Source: an uncultured Limnohabitans sp. (GTDB taxonomy: Bacteria > Pseudomonadota > Gammaproteobacteria > Burkholderiales > Burkholderiaceae_C). Taken from it: a DNA stretch of 8,530 nt. The notes beneath the pieces were generated by a model. That model did no database searches and was not told the DNA's origin. It was given only the letters and a program-made list of their open reading frames with translations. A program made the translations under genes and the position numbers. Within the stretch, counting starts at the first letter, position 1. Each line of letters begins with the position of its first letter. The DNA is taken from the NCBI GenBank assembly GCA_937928195.1, contig CALEYZ010000027.1, positions 1 through 8,530 of the forward strand, read 5' to 3'. Positions 1 through 6,307 of the stretch are shown here, piece by piece.

Positions 1-233
1 CCGCGCGCTGGGACGCGATGACCTTCTACGACAAGCGCGACTGCAACGGCACCGAGCTGCGTGCCTTTGCAGGCAACTTTTTGTACTCCACAGGTGCCAA
101 CGAGGTGGCAGGCCGTCACACCTTAGGACACTTCGATTTGCCCATGCGGGGTTGCAGCATTGCCTTGGATGGGCAGTGTGTGGTGAACGAGGGCGCATTG
201 GTGTCTGGCGTGTTTGAAAGTGCTGCAGCATGA
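1..233 (+). CDS. NicX-like 2,5-dihydroxypyridine 5,6-dioxygenase family protein, C-terminal fragment
   Basis: This is the last 76 residues of a protein whose start lies before the window; the first whole codon is at position 3 and the stop TGA at 231-233. From memory of Pseudomonas putida NicX, the tail aligns closely and almost without gaps: W-x-A-M near the start, RAF-x-GNFL-x-STG in the middle, then H-x-D-x-P-x-R-x-C and LD-x-x-x-VV. In NicX the His and Asp of this last block bind the catalytic Fe(II); here they are His at 129-131 and Asp at 135-137. NicX opens the ring of 2,5-dihydroxypyridine to N-formylmaleamate in nicotinate breakdown, and the family is related in fold to M29 (AmpS-type) aminopeptidases. 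Similarity over a C-terminal piece cannot fix the substrate, so it could be a paralog acting on another ring. The stop overlaps the next start by 4 nt, suggesting coupled translation. Confidence 0.75.
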   Translation, partial: ARWDAMTFYDKRDCNGTELRAFAGNFLYSTGANEVAGRHTLGHFDLPMRGCSIALDGQCVVNEGALVSGVFESAAA

Positions 234-1045
234 AAGCCGACCTGCCTGCTTGGCTTGATGCGGGCCCCGCAGATGCCAAGACCACTTTGGTTTTTTTGCA
301 TGGCATTGGTGGCGGCAAAATGGGCTTCAAATCCTCGGTCGACTACTTTGCCAGCTTGGGTTATCGCGCTTTAGCGTGGGACATGCCGGGCTATGGTGAC
401 AGCCCTTTAACGGGCACGCTCAGTTTTGCCAGTCTGGCGCACTCGCTTGAGATGATGCTAGATGCCGCCAAGGTGCAGCGCGCAGTGCTGGTGGGTCACA
501 GCATGGGCGGCATGGTGGCGTTACAGGCTTGGACGCAATGCCCTCAACGCATTGAAGGCTTGGTCATTGCGGCCAGCAGCCCGGCGTTTGGGCAGCAAGA
601 GGGCGATTTTCAGCAGCAGTTTGTGGCGCAGCGCTTGGCACCCTTGAATGCCGGCAAAACCATGTCGCAAGTGGCCGATCGCTTGGTGCCCAGCATGGTG
701 GCGCCCGATGCCTTGCCGGCAGGTGCTGGCTTGAAAGACTATCCCGCTGGCTTGGCCTTGGCGCACGCCTGCATGTCGGCGGTGCCGCCCGAGACCTACC
801 GAGCTTCTTTGCAGGCCTTGGTGACGTTTGAGCAGCGCGCGGCATTGCCCAGCATTGCGGTGCCCACACTGTGCCTGGCTGGCGAGCACGATAAAACCGC
901 TCCCCCGGAAGTGCTGCGGCGCATGGCGCAAAAAATAACGGGTGCGCAATACGAATGCATTCCCGGTGTTGGCCATTTGATGGGCTTCGAGCAAGAAGCG
1001 CCCTTCCATCAGGCCGTTTTGAAATTTGTCCGTCATTATTTTTGA
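230..1045 (+). CDS. Alpha/beta hydrolase, possible ring-cleavage product hydrolase or deformylase
   Basis: A 271-residue alpha/beta-fold hydrolase without a signal peptide, so probably cytoplasmic. The full catalytic set is visible: oxyanion-hole HG at residues 24-25, the nucleophile elbow GHSMG with Ser91, the acid in GEHD (Asp221) and the histidine in GVGH (His249). Length and layout fit the group of 3-oxoadipate enol-lactonases, meta-cleavage hydrolases and NicD-type N-formylmaleamate deformylases. The ATG overlaps the TGA of the NicX-like gene (ATGA at 230-233). Placement directly after a NicX-type dioxygenase makes a NicD-like role (removing formate from the ring-opened product) the best guess, but this rests on context; the sequence alone says only serine hydrolase. 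An enol-lactonase or a CoA-thioester hydrolase is also possible. Confidence 0.9.
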   Translation: MKADLPAWLDAGPADAKTTLVFLHGIGGGKMGFKSSVDYFASLGYRALAWDMPGYGDSPLTGTLSFASLAHSLEMMLDAAKVQRAVLVGHSMGGMVALQAWTQCPQRIEGLVIAASSPAFGQQEGDFQQQFVAQRLAPLNAGKTMSQVADRLVPSMVAPDALPAGAGLKDYPAGLALAHACMSAVPPETYRASLQALVTFEQRAALPSIAVPTLCLAGEHDKTAPPEVLRRMAQKITGAQYECIPGVGHLMGFEQEAPFHQAVLKFVRHYF

Positions 1046-1061
1046 GTTGAAAGAGACCTTC

Positions 1062-2342
1062 ATGAGCAATACCCCCCAAACCCTTGCGTACAACAGCACG
1101 GCCCACTACATGCCCATCAGTGGCGAAGATTACCCTCTGACAGACAAGCAGAAAAAGTTGATGGCCTTGGCCTACGATTTGGGCAAGAACAAATTTGCGC
1201 CCCGTGCAGCCCAACTTGATCGGGATGCACAGTTTCCATTTGCCAATTACAAAGACATGAAGGACAGCGGCTTGCTGGCTTTGTGTGTGCCTGAAGCGCA
1301 CGGGGGCTTGGGTGCTGACTACGCCACCTACGCCATGGTGTCTGCCGAAATTGGTCGCTGGTGCGGCGCCACCGCGCTCACCTTCAACATGCACGTTTGC
1401 ACCATGATGTGGAGTGGTTTGCTGTCTGAAGATTTGGACATGACGCCCGAGCAGCGTGCATTGCATCGCGTGCATCAAAAGGCGCATTTTGCACGTGTGG
1501 TCAACGAGGGGGCCATTTATGCGCAACCTTTCTCTGAGGGCGGTGCTGCCGCTGCAGGCGCGCAGCCTTTCGGCACGCAGGCTGTCAAAGTGGACGGTGG
1601 ATGGCGCATCAATGGCAAAAAGATTTTTGCATCCTTGTCAGATGCGGCCGATTATTTTGGCGTGTTGTGCACTGAGAAAAAACCTGATGCCGATTTGTCA
1701 CGCCGCGACACGCTCTATTTGGCGGTGCCTCGCACGGCGCCTGGCCTGACAGTGGAGGGCGATTGGGATCCGCTGGGCATGCGTGCCACGGTGTCGCGCA
1801 ACTTGATCTTCAAAGATGTGTTTGTGCCAGACGATGCCGCGCTCATGCCGCAAGGCATTTACTTCCAAGCGGCCAGCCGTTGGCCGCACATGTTCATGAC
1901 CTTGTCGCCCACCTACATGGGCATTGCGCAAGCTGCCTACGATTTCACGGTGGCGTATTTGCGGGGTGAAATTCCAGGTACGGGCCCTGTCAAACGTCGC
2001 CAGTTTGCCACCAAACAAATTGCCGTGGCCGAGATGTTTGTGAAGCTTGAACAAACACGCAATTTGTTTTTGCGCGCCATTGAAGACGCCAAAATTGACC
2101 CGCCCAAATCCTCGCGCTTGCGTGCCTATGCGGCGCAGTACACCATCATGGAAAACGCACAAGACATTGCGCGCTTGGCCATTCGCACTTGCGGTGGTCA
2201 GTCGATGCTCAAGTCCTTGCCTCTTGAGCGTTTGTACCGCGATGCACGCTGTGGCTCGCTCATGTTGCCTTGGACTGCCGAGTTGTGCCTCGACCGTTTG
2301 GGCCGCGAAACCTTGTACGAAGCAGGTGAGAAAGACGAATGA
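1062..2342 (+). CDS. Acyl-CoA dehydrogenase-family flavoprotein with non-canonical active site
   Basis: A 426-residue protein with the acyl-CoA dehydrogenase fold: an N-terminal helical part, the block VPEAHGGLGADY (76-87), a middle beta domain with WRINGKKIFAS (181-191) and DPLGMRAT (236-243), and a C-terminal helical domain with CGGQSM (377-382) and YRDARCG (392-398). Usual members use FAD to oxidise acyl-CoA esters and pass electrons to ETF; relatives with this fold are FMN/FAD monooxygenases (DszC type) and nitroalkane oxidases. By hand alignment the medium-chain catalytic Glu position holds Leu402, and the isovaleryl-type Glu position in helix G holds Met277, so the chemistry may differ. 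I chose the ATG at 1062 because GAAAGAGA at 1049-1056 precedes it by 5 nt; an in-frame start at 1026 would run 20 nt into the previous gene. It lies 16 nt after the hydrolase and overlaps the CoA ligase, fitting action on a CoA thioester. Confidence 0.88.
   Translation: MSNTPQTLAYNSTAHYMPISGEDYPLTDKQKKLMALAYDLGKNKFAPRAAQLDRDAQFPFANYKDMKDSGLLALCVPEAHGGLGADYATYAMVSAEIGRWCGATALTFNMHVCTMMWSGLLSEDLDMTPEQRALHRVHQKAHFARVVNEGAIYAQPFSEGGAAAAGAQPFGTQAVKVDGGWRINGKKIFASLSDAADYFGVLCTEKKPDADLSRRDTLYLAVPRTAPGLTVEGDWDPLGMRATVSRNLIFKDVFVPDDAALMPQGIYFQAASRWPHMFMTLSPTYMGIAQAAYDFTVAYLRGEIPGTGPVKRRQFATKQIAVAEMFVKLEQTRNLFLRAIEDAKIDPPKSSRLRAYAAQYTIMENAQDIARLAIRTCGGQSMLKSLPLERLYRDARCGSLMLPWTAELCLDRLGRETLYEAGEKDE
2324..2330 (+). 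promoter_or_regulatory. Ribosome binding site of the CoA ligase gene
   Basis: AGGTGAG lies inside the end of the flavoprotein gene, 8 nt before the ATG at 2339. It supports that start, which overlaps the upstream stop as ATGA. Confidence 0.6.
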
Positions 2343-3901
2343 GCGAGAGTTCCAAACTCGCGCAACGCTTCCAAGCACTGGCGCAAAGTCAGCCGCAGCA
2401 CTTGGCCATTCGCTTTGGCATGCCCGGCCAAACCGAAGACATTGACTTTGCCAAATTCTGGCGACGGGTTGAACGCGTCACGGGACATTTGCAGGGCACC
2501 TTCGGATTGCAGGCGGGTCAACGTGTGGCATGGCTTGGCTTGAACCACGAGCTGCAGTGCGTCACGTTGGTGGCTTGCGCGCGCTTGGGGCTGATTTTCA
2601 TGCCGCTCAATTTTCGATTGGCCGTGGCCGAGCTCAGCAGTGTGTTGCAAGACGCCCAGCCCAGCTTGCTGGTCTACGACTCCTTGCATGCCGAAACCGC
2701 ACAAACATTGACCCAAGAGGCGCCGGTTTTCTTGCTCAAAGCATGTCTGTTGGATGAGTTGATTGCCAAGCCTTCCGCCAAAAATCTGAACTTGCCTGTC
2801 GTGCCCGATGACGCCGATGTGTTGTTGGTCTATACCTCGGGCACAACCGGTTTGCCAAAGGGCGCTGTGCATACCCAAGCAGGCCTGCTGGCCAATGCCC
2901 AAGCCAGTCAAGAGGCGCATGCGTTCAAGCCGCAAGACATTGTGCTGTCGACCTTGCCCCTGTTTCATGTGGGGGGGCTTTGCATTCAGACCCTGCCTGC
3001 GTTGTTGACGGGGGTCTCGGTACATTTGCACCCGCGGTTTGATGCTGCGGCGTGGTTGACCGCGGTTACGCAGGGAGACATCTCACAACGCCCCAGTGTG
3101 TCTTTGTTGGTGCCAGCCACTTTAAGGGCCGTGTTCGACCATCCGACATGGCCAGACGCTGACTTGCAAAGTTTGCGCGGCATCATGGCAGGATCGTCGA
3201 CCTTGCCCTCGTCTTATTTGCAGCAGTTCCATGCGCGGGGCATTCCTGTGGGACAAATTTATGGCACCACCGAAACGGGACCTGTCAGTGTCATTTTGAA
3301 ATTCGACGATGCCATGGCGCGAATGGGTTTTGCAGGCTGGCCGCATGCGCATTTGTCACTGAAGCTTGTCAATGCACAGGGGCAAGAAGTGCCGGCTGGC
3401 GAGACGGGTGAGGTGTGCGTCAAAGGCCCCAATGTGATGCGAGGGTATTGGAATGCAGGCAATCCCAAAGATTTGGTGGGTTTGCATGATGGCTGGTTTC
3501 ACTCCGGTGACATGGGCTGCTTGGATGCACAGGGCTGCTTGCAAATTGTGGGGCGCAACAAAGACATGATCATTTCAGGTGGGGAAAACATTTACCCAGC
3601 TGAAATTGAGAATGCCTTGGCGTCTTTTCCTGGTGTTGCAGAGTGCGCCGTGGTGGGATTGACCGATGAGCGATGGGGCGAAGTGCCCGTGCTGGTATTG
3701 GTCAAAACCACCGATGCGCTCGGCCAAGCGTTGCAGACCCAAGATGTGATGGCCCACTTGCAAATGCAAATTGCGCGCTTTAAATTGCCCCGGAAGTGGG
3801 TGTGTGTGGCGCAACTTCCCAAGAGCGCTTTGGGCAAGGTGCAAAAACCAGTGCTTCAAAAACAGCTGGCATCAATGCAGCTGCAGGCTGTGCGTGTTTA
3901 A
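2339..3901 (+). CDS. AMP-dependent acyl-CoA synthetase (ANL superfamily CoA ligase)
   Basis: A 520-residue ANL-superfamily ligase that should activate a carboxylic acid with ATP to an acyl-adenylate and then to the CoA thioester in the cytoplasm. All core motifs are intact: the P-loop YTSGTTGLPKG (165-175), YGTTET (308-313), HSGD (388-391), GRNKDMI (405-411) followed by SGGENIYP (413-420), and the C-terminal PKSALGK with the adenylation lysine at Lys500. Length is normal for fatty acyl-, aryl- and malonyl-type CoA ligases, and the sequence does not let me choose between them. The start ATG overlaps the flavoprotein stop by 4 nt (ATGA) and has a good ribosome binding site. Pairing with an acyl-CoA dehydrogenase-like gene suggests that it makes the substrate for that protein, or charges an acid released by the ring-cleavage steps. 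Both pairings are inferred from order only. Confidence 0.93.
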   Translation: MSESSKLAQRFQALAQSQPQHLAIRFGMPGQTEDIDFAKFWRRVERVTGHLQGTFGLQAGQRVAWLGLNHELQCVTLVACARLGLIFMPLNFRLAVAELSSVLQDAQPSLLVYDSLHAETAQTLTQEAPVFLLKACLLDELIAKPSAKNLNLPVVPDDADVLLVYTSGTTGLPKGAVHTQAGLLANAQASQEAHAFKPQDIVLSTLPLFHVGGLCIQTLPALLTGVSVHLHPRFDAAAWLTAVTQGDISQRPSVSLLVPATLRAVFDHPTWPDADLQSLRGIMAGSSTLPSSYLQQFHARGIPVGQIYGTTETGPVSVILKFDDAMARMGFAGWPHAHLSLKLVNAQGQEVPAGETGEVCVKGPNVMRGYWNAGNPKDLVGLHDGWFHSGDMGCLDAQGCLQIVGRNKDMIISGGENIYPAEIENALASFPGVAECAVVGLTDERWGEVPVLVLVKTTDALGQALQTQDVMAHLQMQIARFKLPRKWVCVAQLPKSALGKVQKPVLQKQLASMQLQAVRV

Positions 3902-3908
3902 ATCACGG

Positions 3909-3923
3909 GTCCTCTTTCAGGAC
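3909..3923 (+). repeat. Small inverted repeat between the ligase and tautomerase genes
   Basis: GTCCT and AGGAC form a 5-bp stem (plus a possible G-U pair) around a 5-nt CTTTC loop in the 47-nt gap. No T-run follows, so it does not look like an intrinsic terminator. It could stabilise or mark the messenger between cistrons, or be chance. Confidence 0.3.
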
Positions 3924-3934
3924 TGAATGGTTTC

Positions 3935-3940
3935 AAGGAG
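3935..3940 (+). promoter_or_regulatory. Strong ribosome binding site fixing the tautomerase start
   Basis: AAGGAG lies 8 nt before the ATG at 3949. It decides this start over an in-frame one at 3796 inside the ligase gene, and it places proline as residue 2, as the tautomerase family requires. Confidence 0.85.
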
Positions 3941-3948
3941 CTTTCCGT

Positions 3949-4503
3949 ATGCCCGTCATTTCCGTCACGCTATTGCCAGGCTATCCACAAGATGCACAGG
4001 GGCGATTGATCCAGCGCTTGGCGCACACGGCACGTTCGGTGATTGATGCCAGTGATGCAGGGACCACGGTGTTTGTGCAAGAGGTCAGTGCCTATCGACG
4101 GGACGGTCGTGTTTTTTCTGAAGGTGGCGCGGTGTTGCCAGAAGCCAGCCACGTGGTAGCACAGTTTTTGGATTGCATGGCCCAGCGAGACTTAACGGCT
4201 GCGCAGGCATTTTTATCATCCCAGTTTGAAATGGTTTTCCCAGGTGGCCACTGCATGCGCCAGCTTACTGAACTGGTGGCATGGTCTGTTCCACGTTATC
4301 AACGCATCGCCAAAACGCAACTGACTTTTGAGGAGTCGTGGCAAGGCGATCAAACGGTGGTTTATTGCCGCGGCTTCTTGAGCGGTGAATGGCCTGATGG
4401 ACGAGAATTCAGTGGCATTCGATTTGTAGATCGATTTGAAGTGCAAAAAGGCAAGTTGATCCGACAAGAGGTTTGGAATGACCTGGCCGAAATGCGCGTT
4501 TAG
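3949..4503 (+). CDS. Tautomerase (4-oxalocrotonate type) fused to a SnoaL/NTF2-like domain
   Basis: A 184-residue two-domain protein. Residues 1-60 look like a 4-oxalocrotonate tautomerase unit: Pro2 directly after the start Met (the catalytic Pro1 once Met is removed), a Gly at mature position 10, L-I at 19-20, a Glu at 44 and a terminal GG. Residues 65-184 resemble a SnoaL/NTF2-like alpha+beta barrel: helix-rich start, FEMVFPGG near 93-100, and late strands ending in FVDRFEVQKGKLIRQEVW, typical of SnoaL-like folds. Tautomerases move protons in unsaturated oxo-acids from ring cleavage; SnoaL-like domains include isomerases, cyclases and hydrolases. In an ungapped alignment with 4-oxalocrotonate tautomerase, Arg11 is Tyr and Arg39 is Thr, so a different substrate is likely. 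It follows the ligase after 47 nt and probably works on an intermediate of the same pathway. The fusion is clear; the SnoaL assignment is less certain than the tautomerase one. Confidence 0.8.
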   Translation: MPVISVTLLPGYPQDAQGRLIQRLAHTARSVIDASDAGTTVFVQEVSAYRRDGRVFSEGGAVLPEASHVVAQFLDCMAQRDLTAAQAFLSSQFEMVFPGGHCMRQLTELVAWSVPRYQRIAKTQLTFEESWQGDQTVVYCRGFLSGEWPDGREFSGIRFVDRFEVQKGKLIRQEVWNDLAEMRV

Positions 4504-4545
4504 CCAGGATTGCCAAGCGCGTCGATTACCCGGAAAATCCACGCG

Positions 4546-5526
4546 ATGAGCACTTCCTCCACCGATTCAACGCAGGCCCTTGCCATGGACACGCCCAGCA
4601 CGTGGTTTGATGGTTTTGAAAAACGACAATTCAACGTCAATGGCGTGGTGGTGTGCGCGCGCATCTCTGCCAATTGGTTGAACCAACTGGACAAGCCCGT
4701 GTTGGTGTTGTTGCATGGCTTTCCGCAAACGCATGTCATGTGGCATCGCGTGGCGCAAGCCTTGAAGAGTGACTACCGTTTGGTGCTGCCCGATTTGCGC
4801 GGCTATGGTGATTCATCGCATGCGCCGGGCCTGCCTGATCACAGCAACTACAGCAAGCGCGCCATGGCACAAGATGTGGTGGGCCTCTTAGACCAGCTGA
4901 ATGTGAGCGATTTCTTTTTGTGCGGTCACGATCGCGGAGGGCGCGTGGCACATCGACTGGCCGTCGATTTTCCGACGCGCGTGCGACGCTTGTGCGTCCT
5001 GGACATTGCGCCCACTTTGGACATGTACCAACGCACCGACATGGACTTCGCCCGTGCTTACTATCATTGGTTTCACCTCATTCAACCCAGCCCTTTGCCT
5101 GAGCGCATGATCGGTGGTAACGTGCTGCACTACTTGCATGCCAAGCTGGGCGGCTGGGGCGCTCAAGGCACCTCCTTCATCGAGCCTGAGGCCATGGTCG
5201 AATATGAACGCAGCATGACCTTGGCCCCCGAACAGGCCGGCGATATTTTGCCTGCCGTGCACACCGCCTGTGAAGACTACAGAGCCAGCGCAGGCATCGA
5301 TTTAGAACACGACCAAGACAGCCGCAATCAAGGGCGCAAGATTCAATGCGACTTGTTGGTGTTGTGGGGTGACCGAGGTGTGGTGCACAAAATGTTCAAG
5401 CCCTTAGAACTGTGGCAAGCACAATGTGCGGCCCAGGTCTCGGGTCATGTGGTGCCGTCGGGACATTTCATTCCAGAAGAATTGCCCGAACTGACCATTG
5501 CAAGCCTGCGCGACTTCATGCACTGA
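4546..5526 (+). CDS. Haloacetate (fluoroacetate) dehalogenase-type alpha/beta hydrolase
   Basis: A 326-residue alpha/beta hydrolase with an aspartate nucleophile. The signature of the fluoroacetate/haloacetate dehalogenase family (DehH1, FAc-DEX FA1) is complete: HGFPQ (58-62), GHDRGGR with nucleophile Asp129 and carboxylate-binding Arg130 and Arg133, LDIAPT with the acid Asp153, YHW with halide-pocket His174 and Trp175, LGGWGAQG, a Tyr in VEYERS at about residue 220, and GHF with His307. Such enzymes convert a haloacetate to glycolate plus halide; some relatives are epoxide hydrolases, but those lack the Arg pair and the HW pair. I chose the ATG at 4546, with GGAAAA 8 nt upstream; a TTG at 4510 and an ATG at 4585 are alternatives. 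The first 25 or so residues are a Ser/Thr-rich extension beyond the family core. It lies 42 nt after the tautomerase gene and ends 3 nt from the convergent gene. Confidence 0.9.
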   Translation: MSTSSTDSTQALAMDTPSTWFDGFEKRQFNVNGVVVCARISANWLNQLDKPVLVLLHGFPQTHVMWHRVAQALKSDYRLVLPDLRGYGDSSHAPGLPDHSNYSKRAMAQDVVGLLDQLNVSDFFLCGHDRGGRVAHRLAVDFPTRVRRLCVLDIAPTLDMYQRTDMDFARAYYHWFHLIQPSPLPERMIGGNVLHYLHAKLGGWGAQGTSFIEPEAMVEYERSMTLAPEQAGDILPAVHTACEDYRASAGIDLEHDQDSRNQGRKIQCDLLVLWGDRGVVHKMFKPLELWQAQCAAQVSGHVVPSGHFIPEELPELTIASLRDFMH

Positions 5527-5529
5527 CGC

Positions 5530-6291
5530 TTAATTCGCGCCGCAACACTTCTTGTATTTTTTGCCACTGCCGCAACTACACGCGTCGTTGCGGCCAGGGG
5601 TGGCTTCTTTGATCACTTGCGTGACACGTGGGCCAATGCTGCGCCAAATTTCACGCAAGTCATACACGGCCCACAAAGCTTCGCCATAAGCGTTCAAGCG
5701 AGATTCACTGACGCTCAATGGGCCGTCTTCGCTGAGCGCGGACAGTGTGGGCTCGTCGGTGTCGTCTTCCGTCAGGGCGACAATGGCCTCTAATGCGGTG
5801 TCATGCCACTGTGCGGCATCTTTGTCTTTGGGGGCAACCCATTCATCGGGCCAGTTTTCCACCGCAAACATGAAGCCCAAGGCCCAGACTTGGGCGAAGG
5901 CTGGAATTTCTTCGCTGTCAATTTCCGCGCGCTCTTCCGGTGGCAAGCTGGCAATGGCGCCTCGCACATCCATCACTTCGGGCGCATAGGCGCTGTCTTC
6001 GTCGAGGGCTTTGATCTCTGTGTCGAGCGACAGCTTGACTTCGTCATAACGCTGTTGCCACAAGCTCAAGAATTTGATTTTTTGGGCCTCGTCTGAAAAG
6101 CCTGCGCCGTCGTCGTCCAGGCCCAGCAATACCGGCAACCACTCCGCTTCTGGGATGGCGCGGCGGCAACAGATGAGGGCCACCAAAAAGCCCTCACAAA
6201 ATTCCCACTGCGGGGTTTCTTCGTAGCGTGTACGCAAGTCGTCCAAGATGTCGTCGAGGGCGTCAAAGTCTTCGGGTTGCAGGCCGGTCAT
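5530..6291 (-). CDS. UPF0149/YecA family protein with C-terminal SEC-C zinc motif
   Basis: A 253-residue acidic cytoplasmic protein. The first 220 residues or so match the UPF0149 (YgfB/YecA) type: a helical fold with an early WEFCEGFLVALICC segment (29-42) and a second GFMFAVENWPDEW segment (139-151). The C-terminus is a SEC-C motif, GRNDACSCGSGKKYKKCCG (233-251), with zinc ligands Cys238, Cys240, Cys249 and Cys250, as at the end of SecA. Function is unknown; SEC-C tails bind zinc and often contact ribosomes, SecB or other partners. The ATG at 6291 lies 16 nt after the PIN gene stop, with only a weak GGA as ribosome binding site, so translation may depend on the upstream gene. Its stop faces the dehalogenase stop across 3 nt. 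Confidence 0.9.
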   Translation of the reverse strand: MTGLQPEDFDALDDILDDLRTRYEETPQWEFCEGFLVALICCRRAIPEAEWLPVLLGLDDDGAGFSDEAQKIKFLSLWQQRYDEVKLSLDTEIKALDEDSAYAPEVMDVRGAIASLPPEERAEIDSEEIPAFAQVWALGFMFAVENWPDEWVAPKDKDAAQWHDTALEAIVALTEDDTDEPTLSALSEDGPLSVSESRLNAYGEALWAVYDLREIWRSIGPRVTQVIKEATPGRNDACSCGSGKKYKKCCGAN

Positions 6292-6307
6292 GAGGGGAGT
6301 CCAGAGG

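Noticed and set aside
1026..1061. Upstream in-frame start for the flavoprotein
   Set aside because: It would overlap the hydrolase gene by 20 nt and add a stretch unlike the family N-terminus; the ATG at 1062 has a purine-rich site just upstream.
564..1526. 320-residue minus-strand open frame
   Set aside because: It runs antisense across the hydrolase and flavoprotein genes, has low-complexity His/Arg/Gln-rich content and no recognisable domain; it is a by-product of the codon bias on the other strand.
3909..3923. Intrinsic terminator between the ligase and tautomerase genes
   Set aside because: The stem is only 5 bp and no T-run follows, so I keep it as a small inverted repeat and not a terminator.
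3796..3948. N-terminal extension of the tautomerase into the ligase gene
   Set aside because: The extension has no domain, and starting there would bury the catalytic proline, while AAGGAG at 3935-3940 points to the ATG at 3949.
4510..4545. Upstream TTG start for the dehalogenase
   Set aside because: There is no convincing ribosome binding site, and it would lengthen an N-terminus already longer than the family; the ATG at 4546 has GGAAAA at suitable spacing.
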